A stretch of DNA of 47,500 nt. It comes from Citrifermentans bemidjiense Bem (GTDB lineage Bacteria > Desulfobacterota > Desulfuromonadia > Geobacterales > Geobacteraceae). Positions 18,214 to 26,513 of this stretch are shown in pieces. Position numbers and translations under genes: made by a program. Position 1 is the stretch's first letter, and each line of letters opens with the position of its first letter. Where the stretch lies: contig NC_011146.1 of the NCBI RefSeq assembly GCF_000020725.1, positions 1,127,501-1,175,000 on the forward strand, given 5' to 3'. The notes beneath the pieces were generated by a model. It did no database searches, was not told the origin of the DNA, and saw only the letters and a program-made list of their open reading frames with translations.

Positions 18214-19674
18214 CTACCCCTTGATGTTGCCGATGGGAACCAGGCGCGCCACCCTCTTGCTCAAACCTGCCAGCTCGGTGGCTTCCACAACCTCGTCTAT
18301 ATTCTTGTAGGCGGGCCCCGCCTCCTCCGCCAACCCTCCGAACGAGTCGGTGCGAACGTAGATCCCCCGCGCCTCCATTTCACGCTGCAGCTTGTCGCCC
18401 CTGAAATTTTTCTTCGCCTCATGCCTGCTCATGGTCCTGCCGCTGCCGTGGGCGGTGGTGAAGAAGGCGTCCGCGCCGCTTTGCATCCCCGCGAGCAGGT
18501 AGGAGCCGGTCTCCATGCTACCCCCTATGATGACGGGCTGGCCGGTCTTGGCGTAGCAACCGGGTAACCCTGCCGCGCCAGGGCCGAAGGCACGGGTCGA
18601 TCCTTTGCGGTGTACCAGGAGTTCCTTCCGGGTCCCGTTTACCTCGTGCCGTTCCAGCTTTGCCGTGTTGTGCGCCACGTCGTACACCATGCGCAGCCCG
18701 AGTTCGTCGGGCGAGGCGTGGAACAGGTCGGAAAAGACCTCCCTGATCCGATGCAGGATCACTTGCCTGTTGGCGAAGGCCATGTTGACGGCGCACTTCA
18801 TGGCGCTGAAGTAGGCTTGCCCTTCAGGCGAATGGAATGGGGCGCAGGCGAGTTCGCGATCGACGATCTTGATGCCGTACTTGCGCCCCATGACCGAGAG
18901 GAACAATTTCAAGTAGTCCGTTGCCACCTGGTGGCCAAAGCCCCTGCTGCCGCAATGGAACATGATCACCACCTGGTTGGGTACCGTGGTGAGCCCGAAC
19001 GCTGCGGCCAGTTCCGCGTCCATGATGTTCTCGGGCTTTACCACCTGGATCTCGCAGTAGTGGTTGCCGGACCCTAGGGTGCCGAGCTGGTTGTAGCCGC
19101 GCTCAACCGCCTTGTCGCTTATGTGCGATGCGTCGGCGCCGGAGAAGCAGCCCCCTTCCTCGGTCATATCCAGATCTTCCTGGGTAGCGAAACCGTTTTT
19201 CAGGCACCAGCGCGAACCCTGCTGCACTATGGAACGAAAATCGTCCTGCTTCAGCTTCACGAAACCATGACATCCGACGCCGGTGGGTATCCTGGCGAAG
19301 AGGCGATCGACCAGTTGATGCAGTTTGGGGAATACCTGGTCGGCGGTCAGGTTGGTCAATACCAGCCGCATGCCGCAGTTTATGTCGAAGCCTATCCCTC
19401 CAGGGGAAATGACGCCGGTTCCCGGATCCATGGCGGCGACTCCCCCTATGGGAAAGCCGTAGCCCCAGTGGCCGTCGGGCATGCAGTAGGCGTATCTCTG
19501 GATGCCGGGGAGCGTGGCGACGTTGCTGACCTGCTCGAAAACGCCCGCATCCATCTCCCGGACCAATTTTTCCGAGGCGAAGATTCGGGCGGGTACCAGC
19601 ATCCCTTCCTTGTAGCTCACCGGTAGTTCCCATACCTGATCTGTGATCCGCTTTAGCGCCGCCGGTACGTTCAT
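18214..19674 (-). CDS. rtcB: RNA-splicing ligase RtcB
   Basis: A 486-residue GTP-dependent, Mn-dependent RNA ligase that joins 2',3'-cyclic-phosphate and 5'-OH ends (tRNA splicing or RNA repair). Metal-site motifs are intact: GIGFDINCGMR with Asp97 and Cys100, LGSGNHYCE (about 200-208), MFHCGSRGFGHQ (239-250), and the guanylylation-site motif AHGSGRTMSR with the active His near 409. The ATG at 19674 is chosen because GGAGGAGTT stands in front; an upstream ATG at 19710 adds residues with no homology. Upstream gene of the rtcB-archease pair. No RtcR regulator or sigma-54 site was recognised near it, unlike the E. coli rtc operon. Confidence 0.96.
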   Translation of the reverse strand: MNVPAALKRITDQVWELPVSYKEGMLVPARIFASEKLVREMDAGVFEQVSNVATLPGIQRYAYCMPDGHWGYGFPIGGVAAMDPGTGVISPGGIGFDINCGMRLVLTNLTADQVFPKLHQLVDRLFARIPTGVGCHGFVKLKQDDFRSIVQQGSRWCLKNGFATQEDLDMTEEGGCFSGADASHISDKAVERGYNQLGTLGSGNHYCEIQVVKPENIMDAELAAAFGLTTVPNQVVIMFHCGSRGFGHQVATDYLKLFLSVMGRKYGIKIVDRELACAPFHSPEGQAYFSAMKCAVNMAFANRQVILHRIREVFSDLFHASPDELGLRMVYDVAHNTAKLERHEVNGTRKELLVHRKGSTRAFGPGAAGLPGCYAKTGQPVIIGGSMETGSYLLAGMQSGADAFFTTAHGSGRTMSRHEAKKNFRGDKLQREMEARGIYVRTDSFGGLAEEAGPAYKNIDEVVEATELAGLSKRVARLVPIGNIKG

Positions 19675-19917
19675 AACTCCTCCGTTGCTACGGTTCTCAT
19701 GGCCATGCACCGGGAGATGTTATCATAATTTAATCTGGGATGTCCGAAAGCAATGCTTAGATCAGGGCGGCGGGAAGGGGAGCGGGTGGCATAGCGGTGC
19801 GGCCGCTTGCACAAGAGTCACTGCGGCAAGTGTAAAATCCTGTTGGCAGGAGAAGGGGAGAGCTGCATATCCTCACTGGAGGCCTGGCAACTGCTACCCC
19901 TGCTGTATGTGATGTGA
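19675..19917. other. Gene-free stretch upstream of rtcB
   Basis: About 240 nt between the divergent side of rtcB and the end of a small minus-strand gene. It should hold the rtcB promoter, but no convincing -35/-10 pair, tRNA or repeat was recognised. Confidence 0.4.
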
Positions 19918-20100
19918 TTAGGCCGAGTGTTCAGCCTTGGTAGCTTCGATAGGATGAGGCGTTGGAATTGTTTCCTCCTGCTTGACCCATTGCCCTGACC
20001 GATCAAACCCGACAATGGACCCGGTGGAAACAAGGTAGTCAAAATGAAAATCGTTGACTACATCGTAAGTGAAGTCGTCGTAGCAGACCAAGATGCCCAT
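19918..20100 (-). CDS. Small conserved-looking hypothetical protein (60 aa)
   Basis: Sixty residues, starting MGILVCYDDFTYDVVNDF. The ATG at 20100 has an excellent AGGAGG seven bases upstream, which strongly supports translation; a longer open frame to 20139 is unlikely. The sequence has an acidic, aromatic N-terminal half (YDDFTYDVVNDFHFDYLV) and a GRIVGF-like turn (GSIVGFDRSGQWVKQEE), then a Pro/Thr-rich tail. It resembles my memory of short Geobacter hypotheticals beginning 'VCYDDFTYDVV', but I cannot assign a function. No signal peptide or membrane helix. Confidence 0.72.
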   Translation of the reverse strand: MGILVCYDDFTYDVVNDFHFDYLVSTGSIVGFDRSGQWVKQEETIPTPHPIEATKAEHSA

Positions 20101-20263
20101 GCTGTTCCTCCTGGTATAGCAAAGTGATGTTTTCCTCAAGCATCACAGGACCTATCGGAGGGGCGCGGCAGTAACTTTAATTTCATGAGCAAATTTGCGT
20201 AGACGTGCGGCAATACCCCTGATAAATAATGCCAAAACCGGACCGCTGTCTGCTCAAACGTGG

Positions 20264-20293
20264 TTGACAAGGGTGCGGGGTCACCTGTATGCT
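20264..20293 (+). promoter_or_regulatory. Candidate promoter for the S1-domain gene
   Basis: TTGACA (20264-20269) and TATGCT (20288-20293) are 18 nt apart, about 46 nt before the ATG. The -35 is perfect; the -10 is moderate. The 240-nt gap between genes here contains nothing else that I recognise. Confidence 0.55.
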
Positions 20294-20339
20294 CCACGGG
20301 TTGCCAAAGCGCAACAAAAACGTCGATGAGGTCACTTAA

Positions 20340-21542
20340 ATGGATAACGAAAACAGGGATGAGATGGAGACGGAAGAGGAAAGCTTTGCTGACTTATTCG
20401 AGCGCAGCCAAAAGGATGCTGGGCGCCTCGAGCCGGGCTCCAAGGTTGAGGCGACTGTCCTCAAGATCACCAAAGACTGGGTCTTCCTTGATACCGGTCG
20501 CAAGGGCGAAGGGGTCCTGGACATAAAGGAACTGACCGATGCCGAAGGCAACGTGAGCGTCAAGGTCGGCGACAAGGTCACCGCCTGGTTCATCTCGTCG
20601 CGCAACAACGAAATGCGCTTCACCACCAAGATCGGTGCCGGAAGCGGCCAGTCGGCCGGCAACGCCCAACTGGAAGAGGCTTACGCAGCAGGCATTCCGG
20701 TCGGGGGCACCGTAGAGAAAGAGGTCAAGGGCGGCTTCGAAGTCAAAGTCGCCGGTTCGCGCGCCTTCTGCCCGTTCTCGCAGATCGCCCTGAGAAGGGT
20801 GGAGGATACGGCTTCCTTCATCGGGAAGCAGCTCTCCTTCAAGATCGTCGAGTACGCCGAAAACGGACGCAATATAGTCGTCTCGCACCGCGCGCTGCTG
20901 GAAGAGGAAATGCAGCAGCAAAAGGATGCGCTGAAAGAGACCCTGAATGTAGGGCAGCGCGTCAAGGGCACCGTTACCTCCCTGCGCGACTTCGGCGCCT
21001 TCGTCTCCATCGGGGCGGTCGAGGGGCTGCTGCCGGTTTCGGAGGTGGCCTGGGCCCGGGTGAACCACGTAAGCGACGTGCTCACCGTCGGGCAGGAAGT
21101 CGAAGTGGTGGTGAAGGGGATCGACTGGGAAAAGAACCGCATCTCCTTCTCTCTCAAGGACACCCTGGCCGATCCTTGGGAAGAGGCGGCCAGTGCCTTC
21201 CCGGAAGGCTCCTACCAGAACGGCAAGGTAGCCCGTCTCACCCCGTTCGGCGCCTTCGTCACCCTGGGAAGCGGCGTCGACGGACTGATCCACATCTCCA
21301 AGCTGGGCGCCGGCAAGAGGATTCAGCACCCGCGCGAGGTTCTTGCCGAAGGGCAGGAAGTCGAGGTGAAGGTTGAAGGCGTGGACCGCGAGCAGAGAAG
21401 GATCTCGCTGTCGCTTGCCTCGGTGAGCCGCGCCGAGCAGGAGCAAGCCGAAACCATGGACGCCTACAAAAAGACCGTCTCCGAAGCGCCGAAGGGGATG
21501 GGTACCTTGGGCGACCTGCTGAAGGCGAAGCTCAAGGGGTAA
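20340..21542 (+). CDS. S1 RNA-binding domain protein (four S1 repeats)
   Basis: A 400-residue cytoplasmic protein resembling ribosomal protein S1 but shorter than the usual 550 residues. Four S1/OB folds are visible: about 33-100 (GSKVEATVLKITKDWVFLDTG), 120-185 (VGGTVEKEVKGGFEVKVAGSRAFCPFSQ), 203-270 (GQRVKGTVTSLRDFGAFVSIG), and 285-355 (YQNGKVARLTPFGAFVTLG). Repeats 3 and 4 carry the full FGAFV motif typical of RNA-binding S1 units. It has an acidic N-terminus and a lysine-rich C-terminal tail (LGDLLKAKLKG). Probably a second S1-like protein that aids translation or mRNA handling; a full-length rpsA elsewhere is assumed but not seen. GATGAGG precedes the ATG. Followed after 4 nt by a DUF3820 gene. 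Confidence 0.9.
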   Translation: MDNENRDEMETEEESFADLFERSQKDAGRLEPGSKVEATVLKITKDWVFLDTGRKGEGVLDIKELTDAEGNVSVKVGDKVTAWFISSRNNEMRFTTKIGAGSGQSAGNAQLEEAYAAGIPVGGTVEKEVKGGFEVKVAGSRAFCPFSQIALRRVEDTASFIGKQLSFKIVEYAENGRNIVVSHRALLEEEMQQQKDALKETLNVGQRVKGTVTSLRDFGAFVSIGAVEGLLPVSEVAWARVNHVSDVLTVGQEVEVVVKGIDWEKNRISFSLKDTLADPWEEAASAFPEGSYQNGKVARLTPFGAFVTLGSGVDGLIHISKLGAGKRIQHPREVLAEGQEVEVKVEGVDREQRRISLSLASVSRAEQEQAETMDAYKKTVSEAPKGMGTLGDLLKAKLKG

Positions 21543-21546
21543 GAGA

Positions 21547-21774
21547 TTGGAGGATCTGGTCCCTGACCCTAGGTATCTGCTCCGGCTGGCGAAGACGACC
21601 ATGCCTTACGGGAAGTACCTTGGAACCCTCCTGGTTGATCTCCCGGAGCCTTACCTAGTGTGGATGCGCCAGAAAGGGTTTCCCGCGGGAGAACTGGGCG
21701 CCATGCTGCAGTGCATTTACGAGGTGAAGGTGAACGGGCTGGAATACCTGTTCGACCCCTTACGCAGGCGATAA
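21547..21774 (+). CDS. DUF3820 family protein
   Basis: A 75-residue protein with the family signature MPYGKYLGTLLVDLPEPYLVW and the tail GFPAGELGAMLQCIYEVKVNGL. DUF3820 proteins occur as small stand-alone proteins and as modules attached to exonuclease-like domains; the biochemical role is not known to me. TTG at 21547 is the likely start, close to the stop of the S1 gene (4-nt gap), so it is co-transcribed and likely coupled. A strong terminator follows 9 nt later. Confidence 0.85.
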   Translation: MEDLVPDPRYLLRLAKTTMPYGKYLGTLLVDLPEPYLVWMRQKGFPAGELGAMLQCIYEVKVNGLEYLFDPLRRR

Positions 21775-21782
21775 CAAAAAGC

Positions 21783-21818
21783 AAAAAGCCCCTCTTGCCG
21801 TGGCAAGGGGGGCTTTTT
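21783..21818 (+). terminator. Terminator after the S1-DUF3820 unit
   Basis: AAAAAGCCCCTCTTGCC / GGCAAGGGGGGCTTTTT forms a long stem with a tiny loop and ends in five Ts. The matching A-run on the other side means it may also act on the minus strand, for the convergent BCAM0308-type gene. Confidence 0.92.
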
Positions 21819-21851
21819 GCAATGTGGATCGGAAGAGCTGCAGGCCGAAAG

Positions 21852-22343
21852 CTAACGCTTCCACGCCACCCGGACCATGCGCTGGTCGTGGCTCCATTGG
21901 TAGTGAAGCTCGCCTCGCTGAGACTTGTAGATCTCCCTACCTATCTTTTGGGCCAGCTTGTCCTCGGTAGTAGTAACCGTGATCTGGCCGTCCTCGTCCT
22001 TGATCTCCATGATGCGCCCCAGCGGGTTTTTCTCGCGGTGCTTGGACTCCTGCTGCTTGATGCTGTTAAGTATCTCCTCCTTATGCTGCGCCAGGTAAGG
22101 GCCGGACAGCGTCACCACTCCCGCCGGGTCCTCCCCTTGGATGCGCTGGCAGGCCGGGCAGAACACCTCGCCGCTATGCGCGCCGGGGGTGGTTTCAATC
22201 TGCCATCTCTTGTTGCGGTAGACTATGCCGCACCCCTTGCACACGGTTCCCTCCTGGAGTCCACCCTTGGGCAGGTAAGGCTCCAAGCTCCGGACCGCCC
22301 TTTGTCCCTTTTCCTCCATGGTTATTCTGGCACCTCGTGGCAT
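21852..22343 (-). CDS. BCAM0308-type four-cysteine protein
   Basis: A 163-residue soluble protein. Cys35 and Cys38 (TVCKGCGIVYRNKRW) and Cys62 and Cys65 (EVFCPACQR) form a probable zinc-binding unit; the KRW and FCPACQRI wording matches the 'BCAM0308 family' of uncharacterised proteins. The second half (80-163) is mixed alpha/beta with GIMEIKDEDGQITVTTTEDKLA-like strands and ends in RMVRVAWKR. The zinc unit resembles the one in ribosome-associated NMD3-like proteins, but that is weak evidence. The ATG at 22343 is chosen for the GGAGG five bases upstream rather than the in-frame ATG at 22355. Function unknown. Confidence 0.8.
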   Translation of the reverse strand: MPRGARITMEEKGQRAVRSLEPYLPKGGLQEGTVCKGCGIVYRNKRWQIETTPGAHSGEVFCPACQRIQGEDPAGVVTLSGPYLAQHKEEILNSIKQQESKHREKNPLGRIMEIKDEDGQITVTTTEDKLAQKIGREIYKSQRGELHYQWSHDQRMVRVAWKR

Positions 22344-22565
22344 GGCTACCTCCATATCGCGTTAGATTCCTTTAAAGCCACCACAGTATAGCATCCCGAT
22401 CATACCCCGCATTTTGCCGCCCGAAATTTCATGCCCAGGTCGATCGATCTTTCGGATGGGGCCCCTCGGTCGGCCCAGCTTCCCGGACCTTTTCTCAGAT
22501 ACCGTACAAGTTGTCCCGGTTTGAGCCGCGGTAACCGGGGCATGTCCCGGTGCGGAGTGGAAACG

Positions 22566-22601
22566 AAAAAAGGCCCAGTGAATGAAATCACTGGACCTTT
22601 T
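22566..22601 (-). terminator. Terminator hairpin, minus strand
   Basis: GGCCCAGTGA / TCACTGGACC pairs over ten positions with one C-A mismatch and a 6-nt loop. On the minus strand it is followed by six Ts (plus-strand A-run 22566-22571), a typical intrinsic terminator; on the plus strand only four Ts follow. Confidence 0.8.
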
Positions 22602-22611
22602 CCCCAGAAAT

Positions 22612-22813
22612 ATAACTGGCGCTTAACCGCGGAGAATCCTTTACACATATCCGTCGGTGGGAACGATTGCAGGTGGTGTCGATGCGCATGCTCTCTACTG
22701 ACCATGCCACCCGTTGCACTCCGTTTACTCCCCCTTTTTGAAGCGGTTTAAACGCGCATGGCGGATGTGATTATTTTAGGCCAATCGGCTTGATCTCCTT
22801 AAGCGCCAGTTAT
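22612..22813. repeat. Long-range 15-bp inverted repeat enclosing about 170 nt
   Basis: ATAACTGGCGCTTAA at 22612-22626 is exactly complementary to TTAAGCGCCAGTTAT at 22799-22813. It can be the closing helix of a structured RNA, or the ends of a small non-autonomous mobile element (MITE). Beyond the arms the flanks do not match and no target-site duplication is evident, which favours the RNA reading. Confidence 0.75.
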
Positions 22814-23023
22814 GAGCTCCAAAGTACGGTAGAGGTTGGTGAGACCACGCTCTTTTGTGAAGCATCTCCCCGGAAAACGCTTTAGGTAATTCCTTTTACT
22901 TCAGGGAATTGCACACCGCGTCTGAAACCTGGGAAATTGTAAGTGTGGAATAATCAGGGTACCTCATGCTGCCTCTGTACCTATACTCCAGAGCTATTTC
23001 AAAGACCTCTTTGCTATGATTTT

Positions 23024-23052
23024 AGTCTACGCTCGCCCCTAAAAAGAGTCAA
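23024..23052 (-). promoter_or_regulatory. Candidate sigma-70 promoter, minus strand, in gene-free region
   Basis: On the minus strand TTGACT (23052-23047) and TAGACT (23029-23024) are exactly 17 nt apart. It points away from pcm into the gene-free stretch and could drive the candidate ncRNA. Confidence 0.55.
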
Positions 23053-23215
23053 CAACTTGAATGGGCGACGCTTCCGTATAAGATTAGATGCCGCTAAAGC
23101 TGTTCGGGGTTCATCTGATGCCAGAATGGCGGCTGTTGAAATCGGGCTGTGACTGTCAGGCCAGCCCCGTTGTCTGCCGATTGCTGTATGTTACCATTTG
23201 CACCTTGGAGGAGGT

Positions 23216-23875
23216 ATGACTGTCGACCCGAAAAGAGCGATGGAGGCCAGGAAGGAGCGGATGTTGAGCGAGCACCTTGCCGCGCGGGGGATTCGCGACG
23301 CGGCCGTAATGCAGGCGATGCGGGAGGTTCCCAGAGAAGCCTTTCTCCCCTTGGGGATGGAACTTTTTGCCTACGACGACGGTCCGCTCCCCATAGCGGA
23401 GGGGCAGACCATCTCGCAGCCCTACATCGTCGCCTACATGATTGAGGCGCTCGAGTTGCTGGGCAGGGAGCGGGTGCTCGAGATCGGCACCGGTTCAGGC
23501 TATGCCGCGGCGGTTCTTAGCCGTTGCGCCGCCCAGGTCTACACGGTGGAGCGCATCCCCTCCCTGGCCGCGGGGGCGCGGGCGAGGCTCAAAGAGCTTG
23601 GCTACGGCAACGTCACCGTCCATCTCGGAGACGGCACACGGGGGTGGCTGGAACACGCGCCCTACGACGCCATTGTGGTGACTGCGGGGGCGCCCGAGGT
23701 GCCGCGCGAGTTGCTGGACCAGCTGGCGCCCTTGGGGAGACTGGTGATACCGGTCGGCCCCACCCAGCACCTGCAGGAGCTGGTGCTGGTGCGCCGGACG
23801 CGTGACGGGCATTTCCGCCATGAGCAGCTCTGCCCGGTTCGCTTCGTGCCGCTGATCGGCGAGCACGGCTGGTGA
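23216..23875 (+). CDS. pcm: Protein-L-isoaspartate O-methyltransferase
   Basis: A 219-residue SAM-dependent methyltransferase that repairs isoaspartyl residues in aged proteins. Motifs: VPREAFLP, the active-site IAEGQTISQPYIVAYM, motif I VLEIGTGSGYAAAVLS, VYTVERIPSLA, and the post-motif block YDAIVVTAGAPEVPRELLDQL with GRLVIPVG. Length is normal. The ATG at 23216 follows GGAGGAGGT directly; an upstream in-frame ATG at 23198 would place the ribosome-binding site within the gene. The gene stands alone and ends one base before the convergent pseudouridine synthase. Confidence 0.96.
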   Translation: MTVDPKRAMEARKERMLSEHLAARGIRDAAVMQAMREVPREAFLPLGMELFAYDDGPLPIAEGQTISQPYIVAYMIEALELLGRERVLEIGTGSGYAAAVLSRCAAQVYTVERIPSLAAGARARLKELGYGNVTVHLGDGTRGWLEHAPYDAIVVTAGAPEVPRELLDQLAPLGRLVIPVGPTQHLQELVLVRRTRDGHFRHEQLCPVRFVPLIGEHGW

Positions 23876-23876
23876 G

Positions 23877-24785
23877 CTAGGCGGGGAGGGGGCCTGCTGC
23901 CGGCAGCTGGTGCATGGTGTCGAGCAGGTCCTTCTCGCTCACGGCGCTGTAGCGCGACACGAGCCGCATCAACTGCTCCGATAGCGGGGCCGGGATGTTG
24001 ACCTCTTCGCGGGTCGCCGGGTGCACCAGGGTCGTCTTGAAGGAATGCAGGGCGTGCCCGGTGAAGCCGGTCAGAGCCCTCCCGCCGTAGCGTTTGTCCC
24101 CCAGGATCGGGTGACCGATCATTTTGAAATGCTGCCTGATCTGATGCATGCGACCCGTGATCGGGTAGACCGCCAATAGCGAAACCCCGCCCCCATGAAA
24201 GAGCCTCAGGTAACTTGTCTGCGATTCCTTTCCGTCCAACGGCGCATCGATCACACCCTGCTTCTGGAGCTTTCCTTCCACCAGCGCCAAGTAGAGCTTG
24301 CCCAGTCCCTCTTCCTGGACCATCTTGCCGAACATCCCCGCGGCCACAGCGCTCTTGGCGAGGATGATGGCTCCCGAAGTCCCCTTGTCCAAGCGGTTCA
24401 CCGGCCGGAGCCTGCCGACGCCGTCGCGCTTTTGCAGCAGCGCCTCGGCGAGGTCCACCAAGTTCACCTCGTCCGGGTCCTCGGTCCGGTGCACCGACAG
24501 CCCCGGCGCCTTGTTGAGCGAGATGATCCAGCTGTCCTCGAAGAGTATGTCGAGCTCCGGGGTGAGCCGCGCCAGGAAGGCCGCGGTCTTGGAGCTCTCC
24601 TTCAACGTGACCTGGTCGGCGAACCTGAGTAGCTGAGCCGCTTCGACGGGGGAGCCGTTCACCTTGACGTGTCCGGAGCTGATCAGCTTTTTGAGGTAGG
24701 AAAATTGGGCGGTCGGCAGCAGGTTGCGCATGAAGCTGTCCATGCGCCTGCAGTGGTCTTTGGCGTCTATCTGGTAGGTTAACAT
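23877..24785 (-). CDS. RluA-family pseudouridine synthase
   Basis: A 302-residue RNA-modifying enzyme. An S4-like RNA-binding segment is at 20-62 (FSYLKKLISSGHVKVNGSPV), and the catalytic domain spans 78-270. The catalytic Asp133 is in the family motif PVNRLDKGTSG; further blocks are LDILFEDSWIISLNKAPGL, the Tyr-containing KLYLALVEG and the terminal GRMHQIRQHFKMIGHPILGD. It converts a uridine in rRNA or tRNA; which site cannot be told (RluC/RluD-type layout). The ATG at 24785 is chosen where homology begins; no strong ribosome-binding site is in front, and an open frame continues to 24923 through the enolase-side terminator, which is unlikely to be coding. Confidence 0.92.
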   Translation of the reverse strand: MLTYQIDAKDHCRRMDSFMRNLLPTAQFSYLKKLISSGHVKVNGSPVEAAQLLRFADQVTLKESSKTAAFLARLTPELDILFEDSWIISLNKAPGLSVHRTEDPDEVNLVDLAEALLQKRDGVGRLRPVNRLDKGTSGAIILAKSAVAAGMFGKMVQEEGLGKLYLALVEGKLQKQGVIDAPLDGKESQTSYLRLFHGGGVSLLAVYPITGRMHQIRQHFKMIGHPILGDKRYGGRALTGFTGHALHSFKTTLVHPATREEVNIPAPLSEQLMRLVSRYSAVSEKDLLDTMHQLPAAGPLPA

Positions 24786-24920
24786 GCGGCGGAGTATACC
24801 CTCATGAGCAACAAGGCGCAAGGGAATCCCCGTGCGCCTACCGGCTTTGGGGCACCCGCTTCCAGAGGGAGGCTTCAAGCCCGGGCGAGCCGCTGCTGCA
24901 AAAACGCCGCGGGCGGAAAA

Positions 24921-24957
24921 CAAAAGGGCGCCCCCCGTCTGGAGGCGCCCCTTTTGT
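24921..24957 (-). terminator. Terminator after enolase
   Basis: On the minus strand CAAAAGGGGCGCC and GGCGCCCTTTTG pair with a single bulge across a short loop, ending in four Ts. It lies 21 nt after the eno stop. Confidence 0.82.
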
Positions 24958-24977
24958 CAGCTATGAATGGAACCCGA

Positions 24978-26276
<1,299 letters not shown>

Positions 26277-26425
26277 CTAGGTTGAATTAAATTACGAAGA
26301 GACTACGACGCCCCCTCTTAATTGAGTTCCGTTATATAACATTTCTGCACCTAAATGGAAGGGACTTTTGTAAAATTTTGCTAACTTGCTGTCAGAGCTG
26401 CTGTTCCCAAGGTTTTTGGTTTAGA

Positions 26426-26455
26426 TTGACAGTAATCCGGCATTAGATATATATT
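26426..26455 (+). promoter_or_regulatory. Sigma-70-like promoter for pgpH
   Basis: TTGACA (26426-26431) and TATATT (26450-26455) are 18 nt apart. The -35 is perfect and the -10 has 5 of 6 matches. An in-frame TTG start at 26454 would lie inside the -10, so the first usable start is the ATG at 26514. Confidence 0.7.
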
Positions 26456-26513
26456 GTCCCCTTGCGTGCCAACCTGCAGCCTCTGTCCTCATGACACGGG
26501 AACTATAGATATA

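Larger units (their letters stand above)
22566..23017 (-). ncRNA. Candidate structured non-coding RNA
   Basis: Inferred transcript of about 450 nt from a minus-strand promoter (start near 23017) to the terminator at 22566. Its 3' half contains a perfect 15-bp long-range helix (22799-22813 with 22612-22626), which extends inward: GGAGA directly inside one arm pairs with TCTCC four bases inside the other. This enclosed segment of about 200 nt would form a closed domain, as in large structured RNAs. I compared it by eye with tmRNA, RNase P RNA, 6S and SRP RNA and saw no match. A 23-codon frame (22967-22896) with GAGG before its ATG is inside the 5' part. Existence of the RNA is a prediction. Confidence 0.4.
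22344..23215. other. Longest gene-free stretch in the window (about 870 nt)
   Basis: No plausible protein gene lies here: the open frames seen on both strands cross a terminator hairpin or lack ribosome-binding sites and homology. The stretch is less GC-rich than its neighbours. It contains a terminator hairpin (22566-22601), a long-range inverted repeat (22612-22626 with 22799-22813) and a good minus-strand promoter (23024-23052). Taken together they suggest a non-coding transcript. Confidence 0.6.

Noticed and set aside
22400..22751. Two overlapping frames (101 and 106 codons) on opposite strands in the gene-free stretch
   Set aside because: Both run through the terminator hairpin at 22566-22601 and lack ribosome-binding sites; translations show no pattern of a folded protein.
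22612..22813. Integron attC site
   Set aside because: The paired arms resemble attC in layout, but the core GTTRRRY/RYYYAAC boxes and extrahelical-base pattern are not there, and no integrase is in the window.
26454..26513. TTG start of pgpH at 26454
   Set aside because: It lies in the -10 element of a good promoter, so it would not be on the mRNA.
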